Assembly (NCBI GenBank): GCA_017559855.1
Contig: JAFYQP010000038.1
Span: 1-33,455 of the forward strand
Origin: Clostridia bacterium
GTDB lineage: Bacteria; Bacillota; Clostridia; Oscillospirales; JAAYXM01
Reading direction: 5' to 3'
Length of the DNA stretch: 33,455 nucleotides
Shown here: positions 25,018-31,949 of the stretch, piece by piece
Position numbering within the stretch: position 1 is the first letter of the stretch
Layout of the letters: each line of letters opens with the position of its first letter
The notes under the pieces: model-generated
Told to the model about the DNA's origin: nothing
The model's input: only the letters and a program-made list of their open reading frames with translations
Databases searched by the model: none
Position numbers and translations under genes: made by a program

Positions 25018-25545
25018 TTAAAGCATTGCGGAGAGTATGGTGTTGTAGATATTTTCAGCATTGTTTTCAAAACTGTTTATGATGGACTGACCTTGCTCGT
25101 AGGTTATGACGGATAATTCAAGTGACATAATTTCACCGCTATCATCACGGAGTTTGCAGATGACAGAAAGGCTTCCGTCTTCGTGCTCTACCATGTGTGC
25201 GTCTATATCTGCCTTACGGCGTTCTTTGTGCATGATGTACTCAACCGCTTTTTTTGTGTGTTCACGAACGGAGACCGCAAGATTGTTAACGCAGATATCA
25301 AGGTTTTTAATACCTTTCTTACTGATGAAGTAAAGTTCCGCACCATCTTTGTTTTCGCGATGAATATGCTCGGTTTTGACAAGGTCGTTTAGTGCGTTTA
25401 TATACTCAAAATAATCTATTGCTTCATCTCTTAGTACCATGTCGCTTAAGTTGTCAAATGCAACCGGACAAGCGGCACAACGGAGTGCAAAAAGAATGAG
25501 CGTTTTAAGTTCAAGTTCGCTTCTTATGAAGCCGTGTCGTTCCAT
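25018..25545 (-). CDS. DUF4364 family protein, probable winged-helix regulator
   Basis: 175 residues from ATG 25543-25545, chosen because GGAGG lies eight bases upstream and the family begins with a MERxGFIR-like motif; a frame extending to 25605 has no such support. The N-terminal 90 residues (LKTLILFALRCAACPVAFDNLSDMV) fit a winged helix, followed by a helix and a beta-rich part. DUF4364 is found almost only in Clostridia and is thought to be a transcriptional regulator; no target is known. It is divergent from lrgA-lrgB with 61 bases between the starts. Confidence 0.82.
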   Translation of the reverse strand: MERHGFIRSELELKTLILFALRCAACPVAFDNLSDMVLRDEAIDYFEYINALNDLVKTEHIHRENKDGAELYFISKKGIKNLDICVNNLAVSVREHTKKAVEYIMHKERRKADIDAHMVEHEDGSLSVICKLRDDSGEIMSLELSVITYEQGQSIINSFENNAENIYNTILSAML

Positions 25546-25606
25546 AAAAAACCTCCGAAAAATGTATTCTTTATATATTATAACACAAAAGGATGTGAAT
25601 TTCAAA

Positions 25607-25984
25607 TTGAGAATTTTAAGTCAAGTTTTGCAGATATTTTTGGTATGGCTTTTGGGCGAAACTATTGCAAAAGTGTTGCAGATACCCATTCCCGGCAATG
25701 TGATAGGAATGCTTTTGATGCTTCTGTTTCTTATTTTGAAAGTTATTAAGGTGGAAAAAATAAAACAGGTAAGTGACTTTTTCACACAAAATATAGCGTT
25801 CTTTTTCATCCCTTCAACGGTTGCACTTATGGTAAATTATAAAGTAATCGAGAATTCAATTGCGGGTGCACTTGTTGCAATTGTTCTTACCAATATTTTG
25901 GTGTTTTTTGTAACCGGATTTACCGCGGAATGGCTTCTTCGCCTTAAAAACAAAAGAAAGGGGAAGAGTGATGGAAATTCTTAA
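25607..25984 (+). CDS. lrgA: CidA/LrgA family holin-like membrane protein
   Basis: 125 residues from TTG 25607. An extended Shine-Dalgarno sequence AAGGATGTGA (25589-25598; one mismatch to AAGGAGGTGA) lies eight bases upstream, which decides this start over GTG at 25595 or a long upstream frame. Four hydrophobic segments and the family motif IPIPGNVIGMLLM are present, as is FFIPSTVALM. LrgA/CidA proteins act with LrgB/CidB in murein-hydrolase export control, and newer work links the pair to pyruvate transport. lrgB overlaps its 3' end by 14 bases. Confidence 0.92.
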   Translation: MRILSQVLQIFLVWLLGETIAKVLQIPIPGNVIGMLLMLLFLILKVIKVEKIKQVSDFFTQNIAFFFIPSTVALMVNYKVIENSIAGALVAIVLTNILVFFVTGFTAEWLLRLKNKRKGKSDGNS

Positions 25985-26681
25985 CGCAATTTATGAAAAT
26001 CCGCTTTTTGGAATTATAGTGAGTTTACTTGCCTATGAGGCTGCCGTGTGGATATATAATAAAAGCAACAAATTCGTACTGCTCAATCCTCTTTTGGTTT
26101 CGGTTGCTATGGTAATCGGTTTTCTTTTGATATTTGACATTCCGTATGATACATACAATATCGGCGGAAAATTCCTTACAATGTTCATCTCTCCCGTAAC
26201 CGTAGTTTTGGCAGTGCCGCTTTATCTGCAAATAAAATCTTTAAAAGACAATGCGGGAATAATTCTTTTCTCTATTTTTATTGGTGCAGTTGCATCTGTC
26301 GTTGGAATTTGTGTGTACCAGAAACTGTTTCCGATGGAGACTGCGGTGTTTGCATCCCTTGTACCAAAGTCCATTACCACCGCAATTGCGGTTGAGGTGA
26401 GTGAGCAATTCGGCGGAATACCCGGTATTACCGTTATTGCTGTTGCATTTACAGGATTGCTCGGTGCGATTTTCTCGCCAATTATGGCAAAGGTTTTCGG
26501 TGTAAAGAACGATATTGCAAAAGGTCTTGCAATAGGTACAAGTTCACACGTTTTAGGAACTACAAAAGCGGTTGAAATGGGAGAGCAGGTTGGTGCGATG
26601 TCAAGTCTTTCCATCGCAATCGCAGGCGTCGTAACGGTTTTTACAGCACCGTTTATAGTGCGTCTTTTCGGGTTGCTTTAA
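25971..26681 (+). CDS. lrgB: LrgB/CidB family membrane protein
   Basis: 236 residues from ATG 25971, behind AAAGGGGA and overlapping the end of lrgA. The protein is hydrophobic with about seven spans. The family motifs are NPLLVSVAMVIGFL, FISPVTVVLAVPLY, SLVPKSITTAIAVEVSEQFGG and GTSSHVLGTTKAVEMGE. It is the partner of LrgA. The LytSR regulators that control these genes in staphylococci and bacilli are not nearby; the divergent DUF4364 gene is the only regulator candidate in view. Confidence 0.94.
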   Translation: MEILNAIYENPLFGIIVSLLAYEAAVWIYNKSNKFVLLNPLLVSVAMVIGFLLIFDIPYDTYNIGGKFLTMFISPVTVVLAVPLYLQIKSLKDNAGIILFSIFIGAVASVVGICVYQKLFPMETAVFASLVPKSITTAIAVEVSEQFGGIPGITVIAVAFTGLLGAIFSPIMAKVFGVKNDIAKGLAIGTSSHVLGTTKAVEMGEQVGAMSSLSIAIAGVVTVFTAPFIVRLFGLL

Positions 26682-26718
26682 AAAATGTTAGTAAATTGTA
26701 AATTATCTTAAAAACTTA

Positions 26719-26747
26719 TGGACTAATTCGTGAAAATAATGTAAAAT
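26719..26747 (+). promoter_or_regulatory. Probable sigma-A promoter of the DUF5050 protein gene
   Basis: TGGACT (26719-26724), 17 bases, TAAAAT (26742-26747), 31 bases before the ATG at 26779. Confidence 0.6.
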
Positions 26748-26778
26748 GATATCAGATTATTTAAAGGAGATTGGAAAT

Positions 26779-28065
26779 ATGAAGAAAATAATTCTTTGGA
26801 TAGTTGTTGCGGTGGTTGCACTCGGCCTTATCGGCGGCGGTATATATTTCTTCGCAAACAGAGGTGAAGAGAACCCGTCCCCGTCAGAGTTTGATCCGGT
26901 TGTTGATGATGCTAATGTAGACGCTAAAATTGAAGAAAACAAACAGATCATCTTAACCGAGCCGCACAATGTTGAAGCAAGTCTTATTTTAATAAGTGCA
27001 TATGCAAAAAAAGGTGACATTACAGCAGCTCGTGGTGAGGCTGACAGAATTGCAAGTCTTGTGCCCACCGATTATCGCATTTACGATACAATGCTCTCAA
27101 TTTATGATGAGAAAAACGATTATGTTTCTGCGGCTCTCTTTATTGAGGCAATCCCCGCAGATTTTAGAAATGAGTATAAGGACGAGTTGAGAAAGCGTGG
27201 TCATGGCCTGTTTGCAGGTTATGGCAACACTGCAGGTAACATTGCAAACTACGGTTGGGTTTGCATCCAGGATGACGCAATCTATTATAGTGAGAAGGTC
27301 GACGGTCAGGCACTTTACCGTGCGGATTTAGACGGTAAGAACAGAGTTAAACTTTCCGATCATCCGGCACAAGACATTAACGTTGTAGGTGATACCGTTT
27401 ACTTTGTTGACAGTAAGGAATATAAGATTTACAGCGTAAAGAAGGATGGATCCGACCATAAACTCTTACTTGATATCTTCGGTCAGCGTCTTTTCGTTAT
27501 CGGAAATCGTCTCCACTATGTAAATTGGGGTGACGGTTGCAAGATTTACAGTGCAAATCTTGACGGTACCGATAACAAGATGGTAATTAACGTTTCTGCG
27601 GATCACGTTTCTCTTTCCGGTGCATGGTTGTATTATCAGAACCGTGACCAAATGGAGGCTATCTCTAAGGTAAAGATTGACGGTACGGGCAATGAAATGC
27701 TCAATGAAGTCAACTGTCTGTTTATAAATGGTGCAGGTGATAATATCTACTATGCAAATTGGGGCGATGAAGGTAAACTTTATCGTTGCAAAAATGATAT
27801 GAGCGAGGTTGCAGAACCGCTTTCTGATTCTAAGGTAGGTTATATTAACTTGTATGGCGATTGGGTTTATTACGTTGATTGGATTAAGGACCAGAATATC
27901 TACCGTAAGCACATAAAAAACGGCACCTTAGAGCGCGTGTCCGAGGATATGGCAATGGGCATCTTCGTTAAAGGCGATTATGTGTATTACTATAATGAAC
28001 TTGACAACAACCGTCTATACCGTATGGAATTAGACGGTAGCGGCAGAATGAGAGTCGGTCAGTAA
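26779..28065 (+). CDS. Membrane-anchored DUF5050 beta-propeller protein with TPR-like N-terminus
   Basis: 428 residues from ATG 26779, nine bases after AAAGGAG. One N-terminal membrane segment (about 4-26) is followed by a Ser/Pro/Glu linker. A helical TPR-like section (about 45-130) reads EENKQIILTEPHNVEASLILISAYAKKG in part, and then comes a propeller of repeated YY-x-x-x-DGxxLYRxxLDG blades (about 140-428). These blades (WVCIQDDAIYYSE, TVYFVDSKEYKIYSV, NWGDGCKIYSANLDG, DWVYYVDW) are the DUF5050/LRP1-type pattern. It faces outside the cell; no enzymatic residues are evident and the ligand is unknown. It ends in its own terminator. Confidence 0.85.
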   Translation: MKKIILWIVVAVVALGLIGGGIYFFANRGEENPSPSEFDPVVDDANVDAKIEENKQIILTEPHNVEASLILISAYAKKGDITAARGEADRIASLVPTDYRIYDTMLSIYDEKNDYVSAALFIEAIPADFRNEYKDELRKRGHGLFAGYGNTAGNIANYGWVCIQDDAIYYSEKVDGQALYRADLDGKNRVKLSDHPAQDINVVGDTVYFVDSKEYKIYSVKKDGSDHKLLLDIFGQRLFVIGNRLHYVNWGDGCKIYSANLDGTDNKMVINVSADHVSLSGAWLYYQNRDQMEAISKVKIDGTGNEMLNEVNCLFINGAGDNIYYANWGDEGKLYRCKNDMSEVAEPLSDSKVGYINLYGDWVYYVDWIKDQNIYRKHIKNGTLERVSEDMAMGIFVKGDYVYYYNELDNNRLYRMELDGSGRMRVGQ

Positions 28066-28069
28066 AATT

Positions 28070-28104
28070 AAAAGAGCGAAGGGATTTTCCTTTCGCTCTT
28101 TTTG
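28070..28104 (+). terminator. Terminator of the DUF5050 protein gene
   Basis: AAAAGAGCGAAGGGA pairs with TCCTTTCGCTCTTTT (one G-U) and ends in a T-run, four bases after the stop codon. Confidence 0.92.
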
Positions 28105-28105
28105 T

Positions 28106-28134
28106 AACATAAAACTATGCAAGTCCATAGAATG
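28106..28134 (+). promoter_or_regulatory. Possible sigma-K-like (late mother-cell) promoter of the Cys-rich gene
   Basis: AACA (28106-28109), 16 bases, CATAGAATG (28126-28134). The sigma-K consensus is mACm, 16-17 bases, CATANNNTA; only the last base differs. The motif is short, so chance is a real alternative, and no good sigma-A promoter is visible in the 85-base gap. Confidence 0.35.
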
Positions 28135-28189
28135 ATGATGTAGGTAGGGTGTCGGATGATGCTCTGCCGATAAATGGGGAGGAATCTTT

Positions 28190-28462
28190 ATGGCTTGTTT
28201 TGAAAGAAATTCTTGCAATAGCGATAACTACGAATGCGATATCAATACAAACGTTGTAAGCGGTGCGACCGATAACCAGGCAAACACTTGTGGCTGCGGT
28301 TGTTGTTGCAATTGTTGCGGTTGCGGCTGCAATAATGGCTGCGGTGCAGTGGGCGGCACTACCGGCAGAAATTGCGGCCCTCGCTACTATGTAACCAATG
28401 CACAGTGCGACTGTGAGGAAGTTGAGGAAACCACCTGCAATCGTTGCGGAATGTGCGACTAA
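28190..28462 (+). CDS. Cysteine-rich small protein of unknown function
   Basis: 90 residues with 19 cysteines. The centre (residues 34-51) alternates CGCGCCC, NCC, GCGC and GC; other Cys pairs stand at CDC and CNRCGMC near the end. GGGGAGG lies eight bases upstream of the ATG, and a strong terminator follows, so this is a real gene. There is no signal peptide or membrane segment. The spacing of Cys does not fit a ferredoxin or a classical zinc ribbon. Options are a spore-coat/crust protein cross-linked by disulphides, a metallothionein-like metal store, or a structural scaffold. A sigma-K-like promoter would favour the coat. The gene is convergent with a damaged XRE regulator. Confidence 0.75.
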   Translation: MACFERNSCNSDNYECDINTNVVSGATDNQANTCGCGCCCNCCGCGCNNGCGAVGGTTGRNCGPRYYVTNAQCDCEEVEETTCNRCGMCD

Positions 28463-28730
28463 AACCAACACCCCGAAAGGCATTGCCTTTCGGGGTGTTT
28501 TTATTCAAACATAAAAAATTACAGACAGGGACACCAAGAATGGAGGCGATATCAAATAGAGTGTCAAGAGAGATCCCTTTATTAACATTCGGTGCCTCGA
28601 TATGACCTGTAAAAGCAACAGATTTACCGACTTTTTCCGTAAGTTGCTCCTGCGTCAGTCCGCGTAATTTGCGATAATAGGCTATTTTAAGTCCAATTTG
28701 TAAATACATTGCTTTATAACTCTCCTGCAT
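28359..28730 (-). CDS. XRE-family HTH regulator, 3' end altered by a probable frameshift
   Basis: Residues 1-75 (MQESYKAMYLQIGLKIAYYRK; LTQEQLTEKVGKS; HIEAPNVNKGISLDTLFDIASILGVPV) match a small clostridial XRE regulator usually about 75-80 residues long. ATG 28730 has AGAGGTGA seven bases upstream. After VPVCNFL the frame runs through the terminator of the neighbouring Cys-rich gene and antisense to that gene until 28359. One more T in the T6 run (A6 at 28513-28518 on the plus strand) would instead give NFFMFE and a stop at 28501-28503, which is how the family normally ends. The DNA-binding domain is intact either way; the last 47 residues are almost certainly not natural. Confidence 0.75.
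   Translation of the reverse strand: MQESYKAMYLQIGLKIAYYRKLRGLTQEQLTEKVGKSVAFTGHIEAPNVNKGISLDTLFDIASILGVPVCNFLCLNKNTPKGNAFRGVGFSRTFRNDCRWFPQLPHSRTVHWLHSSEGRNFCR
28467..28502 (+). terminator. Terminator of the Cys-rich protein gene
   Basis: AACACCCCGAAAGGC pairs perfectly with GCCTTTCGGGGTGTT around ATT, then T5. It starts four bases after the stop codon. Confidence 0.95.
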
Positions 28731-28774
28731 AACGTCACCTCTTATTACTATATTTTATCAAGATGTAAAAACAA

Positions 28775-28804
28775 TTGACATTATCTAAAAAAGTATATTA
28801 TACT
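28775..28804 (+). promoter_or_regulatory. Sigma-A promoter of the SLH protein gene
   Basis: A perfect TTGACA (28775-28780), 18 bases, TATACT (28799-28804), 33 bases before the ATG. Confidence 0.8.
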
Positions 28805-28837
28805 AACTGTAAGATATAAAAACAAAGGAGCGACATT

Positions 28838-30385
28838 ATGAAGAAAAGAATTTTATCACTTGTATTGTGTGTAGTGATGATGGCATCAACACTACCGCAC
28901 ATGGCATTTGCAATAGGCGACGAACAAGTTGATGAGGAGTATTACGTAGAAGCCGGATTGTTCAATTTCAAAAAAGTAAATACGTATATACACGGTGACT
29001 TCGCTGACGTACCGTATATTGCTTGGTATGCAGACAGCGTAAAAAAATCATATGAGTTAAATCTGGTAAAGGGTGTAGGGAACGCTAAATTTAATCCCAC
29101 GGGCAATATGACAATTGCAGAGGCTATCGCATTAGCCGCACGAATTAATAGTATATATTATACGGGTGCTGCTGATTTTAAACAGGGAAACCCGTGGTAT
29201 GAGGAATACCTTAAATATGCTTTAACTTACGGAATTATATCCGATACAGATTTTCCCAATGTGAATAACCCCATTAACAGAGCACAGTTTGCTATGATTT
29301 TCTCTAAAGTATTGCCCGACTACGAATATGATTACATTAATAACGTGGCGACAATACCAGACGTTTCATATAGCGACTATTTCGCTGATGATGTATATAC
29401 ACTTTACAATGCGGGAATTCTTACCGGAAGCGATAAATACGGAACTTTTAATTCGTACAGCAATATTCAACGTTGCGAAGTTGCGACAATTGTAACAAGG
29501 ATAGTAGATAAAACCTTGAGAAAAGAATTTACTATTGAAAAACGTCCGTTAAGTACTGACATTACACTTGCCGGCAAGACCGTTATTAAAGTTGGGGAAA
29601 CAGTAAAATGGACAGCAACAGCGTTGCCAAAGGAGTCAGATCAGACAATTTACTGGTTATCCGGAAATACCGGAGTTGCTACTATTGATCAAAAAGGTAA
29701 TATAACAGGTGTCCGGGCAGGTGTATCTAATATTACAGCGACCACAAAAAATGGCGTAAAGAAAACCGTTTTAATAACGGTCAAGCCACTTGATCCGCAA
29801 TCAATCACTATAGGTGGTGCTATCCAAGTTATGGAAGGCAAAACAACAAAGTGGACGGCAACCGTTGCACCTGCCGGGGCAAATCAAATGGTTACATGGT
29901 CATCCGGTAATCCGGGAGTAGCAACTGTTGACCAGTACGGAAATATAAAAGCAATCAAGCCGGGGAAATCTAATATAACTGCAACAACAGTAAATGGAAT
30001 TAAAAAGACGGTCTTATTAACTGTCTATGCAAAACCTGCACCGGCAACGAGTACTATTCGATTAAAACGTCCTTTGCCTATGACGCTAAAAAGAGATAAA
30101 GAAAGCACTACTGTCAGTGGATCATTATATATTAGGACGGTGAATATAGAGGGCTTTAAAGATTACAAATCAATGGATTGTTTTGAAGTGACTGTCACGG
30201 CAAAGGACTACGGATTTAGAACAAAATATGATTATTTCGTGACGGCAGTATTGTATGATAAATATGGTGGTGTAGTGGCTAGTGATCTTATGTATATTCC
30301 GGACGAGTACGGAGAATTCACAGAGACAGTTACTTTTCTGGATGTACCGCCGTCGGGAGTATACTATTTAGATTTTATAGAGTAA
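28838..30385 (+). CDS. S-layer homology (SLH) and Big_2 domain surface protein
   Basis: 515 residues. A signal peptide (1-26, cut after AFA) is followed by three SLH motifs: FADVP..WYADSVKKSYELNLVKGVG (about 55-105), WYEEYLKYALTYGII..INRAQFA (about 115-165) and DYFADDVYTLYNAGILTGS..QRCEVATIV (about 175-230). Two bacterial Ig-like group 2 domains come next (about 240-320 and 325-400), each with VKWTAT or TKWTAT, SGNxGVATxDQxGNI and SNITATT. The last 105 residues are beta-rich and unrecognised. SLH domains anchor proteins to pyruvylated secondary cell-wall polymer, so this sits on the surface. AAAGGAG precedes the ATG. It has its own promoter and terminator. Confidence 0.9.
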   Translation: MKKRILSLVLCVVMMASTLPHMAFAIGDEQVDEEYYVEAGLFNFKKVNTYIHGDFADVPYIAWYADSVKKSYELNLVKGVGNAKFNPTGNMTIAEAIALAARINSIYYTGAADFKQGNPWYEEYLKYALTYGIISDTDFPNVNNPINRAQFAMIFSKVLPDYEYDYINNVATIPDVSYSDYFADDVYTLYNAGILTGSDKYGTFNSYSNIQRCEVATIVTRIVDKTLRKEFTIEKRPLSTDITLAGKTVIKVGETVKWTATALPKESDQTIYWLSGNTGVATIDQKGNITGVRAGVSNITATTKNGVKKTVLITVKPLDPQSITIGGAIQVMEGKTTKWTATVAPAGANQMVTWSSGNPGVATVDQYGNIKAIKPGKSNITATTVNGIKKTVLLTVYAKPAPATSTIRLKRPLPMTLKRDKESTTVSGSLYIRTVNIEGFKDYKSMDCFEVTVTAKDYGFRTKYDYFVTAVLYDKYGGVVASDLMYIPDEYGEFTETVTFLDVPPSGVYYLDFIE

Positions 30386-30389
30386 ATTT

Positions 30390-30423
30390 AAAAGAGGATT
30401 GCATAGCAATCCTCTTTTCTTTT
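30390..30423. terminator. Bidirectional terminator between the SLH gene and spmB
   Basis: AAAAGAGGATTGC pairs perfectly with GCAATCCTCTTTT around ATA, followed by CTTTTT on the plus strand and AAATT on the minus. It lies four bases after the SLH-protein stop and abuts the spmB stop. Confidence 0.92.
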
Positions 30424-30947
30424 TAAAAAAATAACTTTACCGCAATGACAGAGCCTACGTATCCTGCAAGGTCGGCGATAAGTGCGGCGGGGATTGCATA
30501 GCGTGTTTTATTTAATTTCAAAGCTCCGAAATATACGGCTATAGTGTAGAAAGTAGTCTCGGCGGAACCTAACATAACTGCTGCAATTCTGCCAATTTCC
30601 GAGTCAGGGCCGAATTCCTTTATAACGTCCGTGCCGAGTGCCAGAGCGGCAGAGCCTGAAAAAGGTCGCAGAATGCCAAGTGATAAACATTCGGCAGGGA
30701 TGCCTAAAAATCCGGTAACAGGGGACAGTAAGTGTGAAAGAAGATCAAGCGCACCGGATGCTCGTAACATATATACAGCGGTTAAAAGTGCGACGAGAGA
30801 GGGCAAAATTTTATAAAGGATTTTAACGCCGGATACCGCACCGTCTAAAAATGCATTCCAAACGTCACATTTTTTAACTAGTCCGTAAATGCATACAAAG
30901 ACAATAATCGCAGGGACGATAAGTTTTGAAAAAACAGAAATATCCAC
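30423..30947 (-). CDS. spmB: Spore maturation protein B
   Basis: 174 residues, GTG start (30945-30947) behind TAGGAGG. A hydrophobic membrane protein with the nucleoside-recognition (Gate) domain typical of SpmB: GILRPFSGSAALALGTDVI, GSAETTFYTIAVYFGA and IADLAGYVGSVIAV. SpmA and SpmB are needed for proper dehydration of the spore core in B. subtilis. It follows spmA with three bases between, so both are on one message. Confidence 0.95.
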   Translation of the reverse strand: MDISVFSKLIVPAIIVFVCIYGLVKKCDVWNAFLDGAVSGVKILYKILPSLVALLTAVYMLRASGALDLLSHLLSPVTGFLGIPAECLSLGILRPFSGSAALALGTDVIKEFGPDSEIGRIAAVMLGSAETTFYTIAVYFGALKLNKTRYAIPAALIADLAGYVGSVIAVKLFF

Positions 30948-30950
30948 CGA

Positions 30951-31529
30951 CTACCTCCTATAAAACCGTGCCATAAGTTTTGCGGAAAAAACACCGGCAA
31001 CAAGAGAAATTATCGATGCTACCCATATGGCAGGAATAATATCGAATGGGACACTTGCTCCGCAGGAGGCTCTGATTGCCCCTATTGTGGTTGGGATTAG
31101 TTGCAGGGAGGCAGTGTTTATCACAACCAGCATACACATATCATCAGAGGCGGAGTTTTTGCCGCTTAATCGATGTAACCCCTCGGCGGCACGGATTCCG
31201 GGCGGTGTTGCGGCGTTTCCTAATCCTAATAGATTTGCGGAAACGTTGGCAGATATATCAGCCATAATCTGCTTGTCTTTTTTTGCTTTGGGGAAAAGAA
31301 AACCGATAACAGGCGTTATAATTTTTGCTATCTTATCCATAAGTCCACTTTTTTTCATTATTTCCATAACACCACTCCAAAGCAGGATAAGCCCTGAAAT
31401 GGAAATACAAAGTTCGACACTTGCCTCAGCCCCGCCCAAAACCGATGAAGATAACTCTGAGGTTTTACCAAATAGTATTGCACAGAAAAAGGAAAGGACA
31501 AGCATACAAACCCATAATTTACCCATCAT
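30951..31529 (-). CDS. spmA: Spore maturation protein A
   Basis: 192 residues from the ATG at 31527-31529, nine bases after GGGAGG; an extension to 31595 has no ribosome binding site and adds a Cys/Phe-rich stretch not found in the family. Family motifs: LILLWSGVMEIMKKSGLMDK, PKAKKDKQIMADISANVSANLLGLGNAATPPGIRA (abbreviated: ISANVSANLLGLGNAATP) and NTASLQLIPTTIGAIRA. A membrane protein with several spans acting with SpmB in core dehydration. No clear sporulation promoter could be read upstream. Confidence 0.95.
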   Translation of the reverse strand: MMGKLWVCMLVLSFFCAILFGKTSELSSSVLGGAEASVELCISISGLILLWSGVMEIMKKSGLMDKIAKIITPVIGFLFPKAKKDKQIMADISANVSANLLGLGNAATPPGIRAAEGLHRLSGKNSASDDMCMLVVINTASLQLIPTTIGAIRASCGASVPFDIIPAIWVASIISLVAGVFSAKLMARFYRR

Positions 31530-31627
31530 AAAAACACGCCTCCCATAATTCGACAAAATGTGACAGAAATTAATACAAAAATGTAAAAAATGCAAGGAAT
31601 AAGATGTGAAATGTCAAAAAATGGTAA

Positions 31628-31656
31628 TTGACAACGTAATTTTGGTTTGATATACT
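31628..31656 (+). promoter_or_regulatory. Sigma-A promoter of abrB-mnmE
   Basis: Perfect TTGACA (31628-31633), 17 bases, TATACT (31651-31656), 52 bases before the ATG. Confidence 0.88.
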
Positions 31657-31707
31657 TTAACGGTAGTAATTGGAATTTTCTGTAAAAAGCCGGAAGGGGA
31701 TTAATAT

Positions 31708-31947
31708 ATGAAAAAAACAGGAATAGTACGAAAAGTTGACGAATTGGGCCGCGTTGTTTTGCCCATAGAGTTAAGACGAAATATGGATATTGAAGTACGT
31801 GACTCACTTGAAATTTATGTTGACGATGATGCCATTATTCTAAAGAAATATCAACCTGCTTGTATTTTTTGCGGCAGCACGAAAAATCTTACAAATTATA
31901 TGGAAAAGAACGTCTGCACCGCTTGTGCAAAGAAAATCGGAGGATAA
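31708..31947 (+). CDS. abrB: AbrB-family transition-state regulator with C-terminal zinc ribbon
   Basis: 79 residues. The AbrB/SpoVT swapped-hairpin DNA-binding domain covers residues 1-48: GIVRKVDELGRVVLPIELRR, DSLEIYVDDDAIILKKY. The tail has C-x2-C (CIFC) and C-x2-C (CTAC), a small zinc ribbon common in clostridial members. AbrB proteins repress stationary-phase and sporulation genes during growth. AAGGGGA lies upstream. mnmE starts two bases after its stop and its GGAGG site is inside the end of this gene, so they are co-transcribed. Confidence 0.92.
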   Translation: MKKTGIVRKVDELGRVVLPIELRRNMDIEVRDSLEIYVDDDAIILKKYQPACIFCGSTKNLTNYMEKNVCTACAKKIGG

Positions 31948-31949
31948 TT

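Noticed and set aside
28190-28462. Cys-rich protein as a ribosomally made modified peptide (SCIFF/ranthipeptide) precursor
   Set aside because: No radical SAM enzyme, protease or transporter is adjacent, and the Cys spacing and length do not match those precursors.
31526-31807. Minus-strand frame over the abrB promoter
   Set aside because: Overlaps a near-perfect promoter and the abrB start; Phe/Leu-rich product without a ribosome binding site.
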